Shown here in pieces: positions 35,629-42,745 of a stretch of 42,745 nucleotides of DNA. How positions within the stretch are numbered: the stretch's first letter is position 1; each line of letters opens with the position of its first letter. A program made the position numbers and the translations under genes. Under the pieces are notes generated by a model. The model was not told the DNA's origin. It ran no database searches and saw nothing but the letters and a program-made list of their open reading frames with translations. Source of the DNA: Hoylesella loescheii DSM 19665 = JCM 12249 = ATCC 15930 (GTDB lineage: Bacteria; Bacteroidota; Bacteroidia; Bacteroidales; Bacteroidaceae). The stretch spans positions 1 to 42,745 of the forward strand of contig NZ_KB899228.1 of NCBI RefSeq assembly GCF_000378085.1. The letters are read 5' to 3'.

Positions 35629-38600
35629 ATGAATTTAAATAAAATCCTACAATCGCTCTTCGGCAACAAGTCGACGCGCGACATGAAACTCATCCAGCCG
35701 CTTGTTGAAAAAGTAAAGGCCACGTACGATGAAATAAAGGCCCTTAGCAACGATCAGCTGCGCGCCAAGACAAAAGAGATACAGACGCAAGTGCAAAACG
35801 CGGCAAAAGAACAAAAGGAAAAGATTGCCGAACTGAAAGCACAGATAGAAGAAACGCCCATCGACGAGCGCGAAACGCTGTTCAACCAGATTGACAAATT
35901 GGAGAAAGAGGCCCTCGAAATCTACGAAGTTGCCCTCAACGAGGTGATGCCTGTGGCATACGGCATTATGCACGACACGGCCAGACGCTTCACCGAGAAC
36001 GAAGAAATCGTGGTTACAGCTACCGATTTCGACCGTGAATTGGCCGCAACCAAAGACTTCGTGCGTATCGAAGGCGATAACGCCATATATTCTAACCACT
36101 GGATTGCAGGTGGAAACGACACAAAGTGGGAAATGATTCACTACGATGTGCAAATCTTCGGTGGTATTGCCCTGCATCAAGGTAAGATTGCCGAGATGGC
36201 AACGGGTGAAGGAAAAACCCTCGTGGCCACGCTTCCCGTATTCCTAAACGCGCTTACAGGTAATGGCGTACACGTGGTTACGGTGAACGATTACCTTGCC
36301 AAGCGCGACTCCGAGTGGATGGGTCCGCTCTACGAGTTTAACGGCCTGTCGGTAGATTGTATTGACAAGCATCGCCCCAACTCGCCCGAACGCCGCAAGG
36401 CATACATGGCCGACATTACGTTTGGTACAAATAACGAGTTCGGTTTCGACTATCTGCGCGACAACATGTCGAATTCACCCGAAGATTTGGTGCAAAGGGC
36501 ACACAACTACGCCATTGTCGATGAGGTCGACTCGGTGCTTGTCGACGATGCCCGTACACCTCTTATCATCGCAGGTCCTATCCCCAAGGGCGACGACCAG
36601 ATGTTCGAAGAATACCAACCTTTGGTAGAACGCCTCGTAGACGTGCAGCGCAAGTTGGCCACACAATACCTTGCCGAGGCCAAACAGCTGATAACAGAAG
36701 GACAGGAACAGAACGACCAAAAGAAATTAGACGAGGGTTTCCTCTCGCTTTACCGCTCATTCAAGTCGCTTCCCAAGAATAAACCGCTCATTAAATACCT
36801 CTCTGAAGAAGGTATTAAGGCTGGAATGCTGAAGACCGAAGAGGTTTATATGGAGAACAACAACCGCAAGATGCCCGAAGCCGTTGCTCCGTTGTACTTC
36901 GTTGTTGATGAAAAACTGAACTCGTGCGACCTTACCGACAAGGGAACAGAATGGTTGGCCAAGCAAGTTAACGATGCCCAGCTCTTTGTTTTGCCTGATA
37001 TCGCCACCCAACTCTCAGCTCTTGAAGCTGATAAGACCATGAGCAGTGAGCAAAAGATCGACCGCAAGGACGAGCTACTTAACCATTACGCCATCCAAAG
37101 TGAGCGCGTGCACACCCTTCAGCAGCTTCTTAAGGCCTATACCATGTTCAATAAAGACGACGAATACGTGGTTATAGACGGCGAAGTTAAGATTGTGGAC
37201 GAGCAAACAGGTCGTATTATGGAAGGAAGACGTTGGAGCGACGGACTGCATCAGGCTGTGGAGGCCAAAGAACACGTGAAAGTGGAGGCCGCAACGCAAA
37301 CGTTCGCAACCATTACGCTACAAAACTACTTCCGTATGTACCACAAACTGGCTGGTATGACTGGTACGGCATCTACCGAAGCTGGCGAATTCTGGGACAT
37401 CTACAAGCTTGACGTGGTGGAAATTCCTACCAACCGCCCCATCGCACGTAACGACATGGACGACCGTGTGTACAAGACGGCAAGAGAGAAATATGCTGCC
37501 GTTATCGACGAGATTGAAGACCTGCGCAAGCAAGGTCGCCCTGTGCTCGTTGGTACAACGTCGGTTGAAATATCCGAGTTGCTTAGCAAGATGCTCAACA
37601 TGCGCAAGATAGACCACGAAGTGCTTAATGCCAAGCAACACCAAAAAGAAGCTTCGATCGTGGCAAAGGCTGGACAGTCTACCAACGGACTGGGAGCCGT
37701 GACCATTGCCACAAACATGGCGGGTCGTGGTACCGACATTAAGCTGTCGCCCGAAGTGAAAGCAGCTGGTGGTTTGGCCATCATCGGTACCGAAAGACAC
37801 GAAAGCCGCCGTGTAGACAGACAGTTGCGTGGACGTGCCGGACGACAAGGCGACCCCGGTTCGTCGGTATTCTACGTTTCGCTCGAAGACAAGCTGATGC
37901 GCCTTTTCGCATCTGAGCGTATTGCACGCATCATGGACCGACTTGGTTTTAAGGATGGCGAACGCATCGAAAGTCCAATGATTTCGAAGAGTATAGAGCG
38001 TGCACAGAAGAAGGTAGAGGAAAACAACTTCGGTATTCGTAAGCACTTGCTTGAATACGACGACGTGATGAACAAGCAGCGTACCGTGATTTACGAGAAA
38101 CGACGCCACGCATTGCTGGGCGAACGCATTGGCATGGACATCACCAACATTATCTGGGACCGCGTTATAAACATCATACAAACCAACGATTACGAAGGTT
38201 GCAAAGAGGCATTCATTAAGATATTCGCCATGGAGTGCCCCTTCACCGAAGAAGAATTCATCAGCACGCAACGCGAAGAATTGGAAGAAAAGACTTTCCA
38301 AACAGCTATGGAAACCTTCAAGCGCAAAACCGATCGTCTGCAAGAGATGACCTACCCCACTATTAAGGAGGTGTACGAAACGCAAGGCGACCGTTTTGAA
38401 CGCATTGTTGTGCCCATAACCGATGGCAAACGCATCGTACAGATTGTATGCGACCTAAAAGAGGCTTACGAAACAGAAGCCAAATCGGTGATTAAGCAGT
38501 TCGAGAAAAATGTCATGCTGCACATCATCGACGATTGTTGGAAAGAGAACCTGCGCCAGCTTGACGAACTGCGCCACAGCGTGCAAAACGCATCGTACGA

Positions 38601-38952
38601 GCAAAAAGACCCCCTACTGGTGTTTAAACTCGAAAGTGTGAAACTGTTCGACAACATGGTTAACGAGATGAACGACCGCATAACAAGCTTGCTGATGCGT
38701 GCACAGTTGCACGTGGAGCAAGAAGTTCGCGAGGCTGCACCCGAAGTACGCCAGCAACAACAGTACACAGAGAGTAAAGAAGACCTCGACGAAGCGACCC
38801 AAAGAGCTGCAAGACAGCAAGACACACGCGAAAGTGCTGCACCGCAAAACCGTACACCAATAATGAAAGACAAGATGCCTAGAAGGAACGACCCTTGTCC
38901 TTGCGGTAGCGGAAAGAAGTTTAAAGATTGCCACGGAAAGGGCATTGCATAA
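35629..38952 (+). CDS. secA: Preprotein translocase ATPase SecA
   Basis: SecA drives proteins through SecYEG with ATP. At 1107 residues it is longer than E. coli SecA, as is typical of Bacteroidetes, because of insertions such as [18 protein letters not shown] (~65-80) and the region ~340-500. Walker A is [11 protein letters not shown] (~190), the DEAD-type box is [19 protein letters not shown], the motor's second half shows [16 protein letters not shown] and [16 protein letters not shown], and the C terminus ends with a SEC-C zinc motif ([17 protein letters not shown]). All motifs are intact. It has its own promoter region, and a strong hairpin follows. Confidence 0.98.
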   Translation: MNLNKILQSLFGNKSTRDMKLIQPLVEKVKATYDEIKALSNDQLRAKTKEIQTQVQNAAKEQKEKIAELKAQIEETPIDERETLFNQIDKLEKEALEIYEVALNEVMPVAYGIMHDTARRFTENEEIVVTATDFDRELAATKDFVRIEGDNAIYSNHWIAGGNDTKWEMIHYDVQIFGGIALHQGKIAEMATGEGKTLVATLPVFLNALTGNGVHVVTVNDYLAKRDSEWMGPLYEFNGLSVDCIDKHRPNSPERRKAYMADITFGTNNEFGFDYLRDNMSNSPEDLVQRAHNYAIVDEVDSVLVDDARTPLIIAGPIPKGDDQMFEEYQPLVERLVDVQRKLATQYLAEAKQLITEGQEQNDQKKLDEGFLSLYRSFKSLPKNKPLIKYLSEEGIKAGMLKTEEVYMENNNRKMPEAVAPLYFVVDEKLNSCDLTDKGTEWLAKQVNDAQLFVLPDIATQLSALEADKTMSSEQKIDRKDELLNHYAIQSERVHTLQQLLKAYTMFNKDDEYVVIDGEVKIVDEQTGRIMEGRRWSDGLHQAVEAKEHVKVEAATQTFATITLQNYFRMYHKLAGMTGTASTEAGEFWDIYKLDVVEIPTNRPIARNDMDDRVYKTAREKYAAVIDEIEDLRKQGRPVLVGTTSVEISELLSKMLNMRKIDHEVLNAKQHQKEASIVAKAGQSTNGLGAVTIATNMAGRGTDIKLSPEVKAAGGLAIIGTERHESRRVDRQLRGRAGRQGDPGSSVFYVSLEDKLMRLFASERIARIMDRLGFKDGERIESPMISKSIERAQKKVEENNFGIRKHLLEYDDVMNKQRTVIYEKRRHALLGERIGMDITNIIWDRVINIIQTNDYEGCKEAFIKIFAMECPFTEEEFISTQREELEEKTFQTAMETFKRKTDRLQEMTYPTIKEVYETQGDRFERIVVPITDGKRIVQIVCDLKEAYETEAKSVIKQFEKNVMLHIIDDCWKENLRQLDELRHSVQNASYEQKDPLLVFKLESVKLFDNMVNEMNDRITSLLMRAQLHVEQEVREAAPEVRQQQQYTESKEDLDEATQRAARQQDTRESAAPQNRTPIMKDKMPRRNDPCPCGSGKKFKDCHGKGIA

Positions 38953-38981
38953 CCCCAACGCAGGCCATAACTGCCCTTACG

Positions 38982-39030
38982 TTAAGTTCTCCTCCTCGCA
39001 GAATTTTCTGCGAGGAGGAGAATAACTTAA
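38982..39030. terminator. Long hairpin between secA and the ABC ATPase gene
   Basis: TTAAGTTCTCCTCCTCGCAGA pairs with its inverted copy ending GGAGGAGAATAACTTAA in a ~20-bp near-perfect stem with a 4-base loop. It is followed by TAATAAAAAAG, not by T, so it would be an unusual terminator for the plus strand. It sits 16 bases before the next ATG. Confidence 0.6.
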
Positions 39031-39045
39031 TAAAAAAGACATCAG

Positions 39046-39750
39046 ATGCAAGTAAACATCAACAACCTTACAAAAATATACGGGGATAAGACAGCTGTTT
39101 CTATCCCCGATTTTTGTATGTCCGACAATGAGATTGTAGGACTAGTAGGGAACAATGGTTCAGGAAAGACCACCCTTTTCAGGCTTCTTACCGACTTGGT
39201 AAAGGCCGATACGGGCGAAGTGAGCCTTAACGGCGTGAACCCCACGCAAAGCGAAGCGTGGAAACAACACACAGGCGTGTACCTGGATGAGGGCTTTCTC
39301 ATCGACTATCTTACACCCGAAGAGTATTTCGACTTCGTTGCAAGCATCTCGGCAATAGACAATGAAAGCCTAGAACAAACCTTGCAGCAGTTCGAGACCT
39401 TTATGGGTGGCGAGATACTTGGGCAAAAAAAGCTTATACGCGACCTCTCGGCAGGTAACAAGCAAAAGGTAGGCATCATTGCGGCCATGCTCGCGCACCC
39501 CCAATTTCTTATACTCGACGAGCCCTTTAACTTTCTCGACCCCACCAGTCAGAACGCCTTAAAGGCCATCCTCTCCAAATTTGGGCAACGCGAAGGCACA
39601 ACGGTCATCGTGTCAAGTCATAACCTACAACACACCATCGACATTTCCACACGCATAGTTTTGCTAGAAAAAGGCCTCATCATTAACGATTTCAAGACCG
39701 TAGACACAGCTGCCATACGCGAGTTAGAGGCATACTTTGCAGCCCAATAG
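39046..39750 (+). CDS. ABC transporter ATP-binding protein (orphan)
   Basis: The 234-residue ATPase subunit has Walker A GNNGSGKT (35-42), signature LSAGNKQKVG (134-143), Walker B LILDEP (155-160) and an H-loop in VIVSSHNLQH. The overall sequence fits the DrrA/CcmA-like group of exporters. No permease gene is on either side: secA precedes it, and a 660-bp gap and feoAB follow. Its partner must be elsewhere or absent. A long hairpin lies just before its start. Confidence 0.92.
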   Translation: MQVNINNLTKIYGDKTAVSIPDFCMSDNEIVGLVGNNGSGKTTLFRLLTDLVKADTGEVSLNGVNPTQSEAWKQHTGVYLDEGFLIDYLTPEEYFDFVASISAIDNESLEQTLQQFETFMGGEILGQKKLIRDLSAGNKQKVGIIAAMLAHPQFLILDEPFNFLDPTSQNALKAILSKFGQREGTTVIVSSHNLQHTIDISTRIVLLEKGLIINDFKTVDTAAIRELEAYFAAQ

Positions 39751-39832
39751 TTCACCATTTAAGTGGCATTATTTATGCCCTAAACATATCAAAGTAGACT
39801 TCACAGCGTGGTATCTCTATTTTGTACGGGGA

Positions 39833-39916
39833 TTCCATATTATATGGAACATCATTCCAGATAACATGGAACCTCATTCCAGATGATATGTAATAGCGGT
39901 ACATATTATCTGGACC
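39833..39916. repeat. 22-bp palindromic minisatellite array, family B (4 units)
   Basis: Units start at 39833, 39855, 39877 and 39899, exactly 22 bp apart, each TTCCA, seven bases, TGGAA (arms degenerate in the last two). It is the same family and unit count as 13732-13815. It lies between the ABC ATPase gene and feoAB. Confidence 0.85.
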
Positions 39917-40410
39917 AACCTCTACCCTGTTACATACCCCTACATAAAACTATAAACCGCTGGTTTATAACACAGTCATTATTTTATAGCATTTCATTAA
40001 ATGCCTCGCAGAAAGGGGGCAAACACCCCGCATCCGTTTGAGTCTTCACCGCCAAACACACCAACTCATTAATATATACGCGCGCGCGAGGAAAAACCAT
40101 AAACCATGGCGCACCGGATTAGGGCATGTCAACTTTAGCACCACAACTCTGTGACAACAATACCATTCACTCCCCTCTGCCCTTGCAGAGATACTAGAGG
40201 TGAACTTGAATATTGAGAAAAAACGTCCTTTACTTCTCGCTATCTTCAAACACACCATCATTAATTATAGGTAGAAAAGAACTGTTGTCGAGCAGAGGGC
40301 AATACCTATAACTAGGTATTTTAAATCTGAAAAGCGCCCTATGGGCCACCCCTCAAACGGAAATGTTATAACTTTGTGTAAGCATAAACACATAACACGT
40401 GCAATAACAA
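39917..40410. other. Upstream region of feoAB
   Basis: This ~490-bp stretch has no convincing gene. It holds a CGCGCGCG run (~40080) after an AT-rich segment. I see no clear TAnnTTTG box with a -33 element; ATAACTTTGTG near 40368-40378 (TAACTTTG) could be the -7 box of feoAB, ~35 bases before the ATG. Confidence 0.4.
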
Positions 40411-42537
40411 ATGAGATTATCGGAGCTGAGAACGGGAGAAAAAGCCGTTGTGGTGAAAGTTATGGGCCATGGTGGTTTTAGGAAACGCATCGTCGAAATG
40501 GGCTTTATCAAGGGCAAGACCGTCGAGGTATTGCTCAATGCGCCCCTTCAAGACCCCGTGAAATACAAGATACTTGGTTACGAAATTTCGCTCCGCCACG
40601 ACGAGGCGCAAATGATTGAAGTGGTTTCGGAAGAAGAAGCCAAACTTATCGACACGCCCAACGACGAAACGAAAGACAGCGAAAGCAACCCAAACGTAAA
40701 CACCGAAGCAGACTATATGCCCGCTAAGGCAACAGCCGAAAACGACAATAGCGAAGAAAAGATGCAACAAGCGGCACGCCATAAGCGGCGTGTGATAAAC
40801 GTGGCACTGGTGGGAAACCCCAACTGTGGCAAGACATCGCTCTTCAACTTTGCCTCGGGAGCGCACGAAAAGGTAGGAAACTATTCGGGCGTAACCGTCG
40901 ATGCCAAGGAAGGCATTGCGCGTTTCGAAGGCTATGAGTTTCATCTGGTAGACCTGCCAGGCACTTACTCGCTCTCGGCATATAGTCCAGAAGAGCTATA
41001 TGTGCGTAAACAAATCATCGAAAAGACACCCGACGTGGTTATCAACGTGCTGGATGCCAGCAATTTGGAACGCAACCTTTACCTCACCACCCAACTCGTA
41101 GACATGAACTTGCGCATGGTGTGCGCCCTAAACATGTACGACGAGTTTGAAAAACGCGGTGACACGATAAACCTTCAAGCGCTAGGCAAACAGTTTGGCG
41201 TACCCATGATACCCACCGTCTTTAAGACGGGGCGTGGCGTTCAGTTGCTTTTCCATGTCATCATCAACATGTACGAGGGCATGGACTTTATCGACAAAGA
41301 CGGCAACATCAACCCTGAAGTGGCCGCCGACCTGCAAAAGTGGCACGAGGAATATAAGAGCGACGTACCCACCGAGCATCAAGAAGACTTCGCCACAGCC
41401 GACGCCCGACCACACAATAAGGTTTCGCGACATATTCATATCAATCATGGACCAAGACTGGAACTATGTATCAGTCGGCTAAAACTGCAAATTGAGCAGA
41501 ATCCGGAGGTAAGACACAAGTTCCATACACGATATTTGGCCATCAAGTTGTTGGAGAACGACGCTGAAACCGAACGCGAAATTGCCTCCTTAAGCAACGC
41601 CAAGGAGATATTGGCCACACGCGATAAGGAGGCGCAAAGCATACAAACACAACTTAACCAGGATTGCGAAACGGCCATCATGGATGCCAAATATGCCTTC
41701 ATTCACGGCGTTTTGGCCAAGGCTGGCTACAAGGAAGGTAAAGCAAACGACACTTACAAGCTTACGCATAAGCTCGATGCCATCATCACACATAAGTTTT
41801 GGGGCTTCCCCATCTTCTTCTTCCTGCTCTATGTGATGTTCCAAGTAACGTTCACCGTGGGTCAATATCCCATGGATTGGATAGACCAAGGCATTAACTG
41901 GCTGGGTGGCTGGGTTAGCGAGAACCTACACGACGGACCTGTAAAAGACCTATTGGCCGAAGGAATCATTGCTGGTGTGGGCGCGGTGATCGTATTTTTA
42001 CCGCAAATTCTCATCCTCTACTTCTTCATCTCGTTCATGGAAGACAGCGGCTATATGGCTCGTGCAGCCTTCATCATGGATAAGCTGATGCACAAGATGG
42101 GTTTGCACGGCAAATCGTTCATACCTCTTATTATGGGTTTTGGCTGTAACGTGCCAGCGGTAATGGCTACACGCACCATCGAAAGTCGTCGAAGCCGACT
42201 GATAACCATGCTCATCCTGCCCATGATGAGTTGTTCGGCGCGTCTGCCCATTTACATCATGATTACAGGAACCTTCTTCGCCTTGAAGTATCGCTCGGCA
42301 ATTATGATTTCGCTTTACGTAGTGGGCATACTCATGGCCGTGATAATGAGTAAGATTTTCAGTCGTTTCTTGGTGAAAGGCGAGGATACCCCCTTCGTGA
42401 TGGAACTGCCACCATACCGCTTCCCCACAAAAAAGGCCATCGCCCGGCATACTTGGGAGAAAGGCAAACAATATTTACAGAAGATGGGCGGTATTATTTG
42501 TAGTGTACTGAGATTAGTTGACACTTTTCGTTGTTAA
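40411..42537 (+). CDS. feoB: FeoA-FeoB fusion ferrous iron transporter, truncated by an inserted repeat
   Basis: This protein takes up Fe(II) across the inner membrane. Residues 1-73 are a FeoA SH3-like domain (MRLSELRTGEKAVVVKVMG) and 74-128 an acidic linker. From ~129 comes the FeoB G domain with G1 GNPNCGKTS (135-143), G2 in NYSGVTVD, G3 DLPGTYSL and G4 NMYD. Membrane segments follow (FFLLYVMFQVTFTV, AVIVFLPQILILYFFISF, MGFGCNVPAVMATRTI Gate motif). The reading frame is native through residue 696 (KMGGII). Codon 697 onward (12 residues and a stop) comes from the repeat beginning at 42499. The final Gate/membrane part, perhaps 120-150 residues, is missing, so the product is probably non-functional. 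Confidence 0.93.
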   Translation: MRLSELRTGEKAVVVKVMGHGGFRKRIVEMGFIKGKTVEVLLNAPLQDPVKYKILGYEISLRHDEAQMIEVVSEEEAKLIDTPNDETKDSESNPNVNTEADYMPAKATAENDNSEEKMQQAARHKRRVINVALVGNPNCGKTSLFNFASGAHEKVGNYSGVTVDAKEGIARFEGYEFHLVDLPGTYSLSAYSPEELYVRKQIIEKTPDVVINVLDASNLERNLYLTTQLVDMNLRMVCALNMYDEFEKRGDTINLQALGKQFGVPMIPTVFKTGRGVQLLFHVIINMYEGMDFIDKDGNINPEVAADLQKWHEEYKSDVPTEHQEDFATADARPHNKVSRHIHINHGPRLELCISRLKLQIEQNPEVRHKFHTRYLAIKLLENDAETEREIASLSNAKEILATRDKEAQSIQTQLNQDCETAIMDAKYAFIHGVLAKAGYKEGKANDTYKLTHKLDAIITHKFWGFPIFFFLLYVMFQVTFTVGQYPMDWIDQGINWLGGWVSENLHDGPVKDLLAEGIIAGVGAVIVFLPQILILYFFISFMEDSGYMARAAFIMDKLMHKMGLHGKSFIPLIMGFGCNVPAVMATRTIESRRSRLITMLILPMMSCSARLPIYIMITGTFFALKYRSAIMISLYVVGILMAVIMSKIFSRFLVKGEDTPFVMELPPYRFPTKKAIARHTWEKGKQYLQKMGGIICSVLRLVDTFRC

Positions 42538-42745
42538 ATACTCCTTTGGTTGACAAGAAAAATCCTTATGTTGTATTTAGGTTGTCATGTCCTTCTCCAA
42601 AGTCCAAATTTGGTTTACAACAGCCATCCGTTTGCAAAGTTAAGCATTGTTTGTTGTCTGTCCAAGTTTGGGCTGGCCTTTTTTGCGTGAATGAAAACAA
42701 GGCCATGAAAAACACCGAGGGGGGTGCCCTGCGGCAGGGGGCTCG
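42499..42745. repeat. Right copy of the ~247-bp terminal inverted repeat, inserted in feoAB
   Basis: This is the reverse complement of 52-297 with four substitutions and one indel by my count. It begins TGTAGTGTACTGAG directly after feoAB codon 696 and runs off the window, so its far end and any target-site duplication are unseen. It supplies the premature stop (TAA at 42535-42537). No transposase frame is visible in this part. Confidence 0.85.

Noticed and set aside
37318..38385. 355-residue frame antisense to secA
   Set aside because: It is fully covered by conserved secA motifs on the plus strand; long antisense frames arise from codon bias in the real gene.
1..42745. Defence island, prophage or integrated conjugative element
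   Set aside because: No integrase, transposase, capsid, relaxase, restriction, toxin or nuclease gene of that kind is visible; the genes are ordinary chromosomal functions.
52..42745. 42-kb composite transposon bounded by inverted repeats
   Set aside because: The interior is full of essential genes (secA, aspS, pgk) and no transposase is seen; contig-end repeats are a simpler explanation.

Overview
The window reads as chromosomal DNA of a member of the Bacteroidales, most likely a Prevotella-type organism. The grounds are the gene content (type IX secretion plug protein, a type B T9SS C-terminal sorting domain, a fused FeoA-FeoB, DUF1460, DUF4105, DUF5103 and DUF6078-like proteins, an LptC lipoprotein), the lack of Shine-Dalgarno sequences before most starts, and promoters of the Bacteroidetes form (TTG, about 19-22 bases, TAnnTTTG). 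The species cannot be fixed from sequence alone.

Layout. Positions 52-297 and 42499-42745 are near-identical copies of one sequence in opposite orientation; the right copy cuts feoAB. From 607 to 16226 the genes lie on the minus strand: two small winged-helix-type proteins, aspS, two identical tRNA-Lys genes, a three-gene envelope/oxidoreductase operon, a small outer-membrane barrel, pyk, kdsB, the T9SS plug protein, pgk, queC and radA. From 16354 to 23124 the genes are on the plus strand: a tight trio (solute-binding-like lipoprotein, TPR protein, T9SS type B cargo) and uvrA. Positions 23125-25992 are gene-poor and repeat-rich, with one small lipoprotein and one Cys-rich protein. From 25993 to 32681 there is a minus-strand envelope cluster: membrane protein, PpiD/SurA-like chaperone, CorC/HlyC protein, LptC and a FadL-like outer-membrane protein. 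From 32857 to 42537 the plus strand carries a DUF4105 protein, a degenerate alkaline-phosphatase-fold protein, secA, an ABC ATPase and the truncated feoAB.

How the genes fit together. The theme is housekeeping plus envelope biogenesis: KDO activation (KdsB) and LPS transport (LptC), outer-membrane protein folding (PpiD/SurA-like), Sec export (SecA), and T9SS export (plug protein plus a type B cargo).

The most unusual material is non-coding. Four intergenic arrays of palindromic repeats fall into two unrelated sequence families (TGTAGT-N3-ACTACA and TTCCA-N7-TGGAA), yet nearly every unit in both is spaced exactly 22 bp. One array abuts the terminal inverted repeat, whose own edge is a half unit. 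Between uvrA and the small lipoprotein, three 153-bp direct repeats are interrupted by a 369-bp nested palindrome. I found no CRISPR array, phage, restriction-modification, toxin-antitoxin or recognisable defence system, and no transposase gene.
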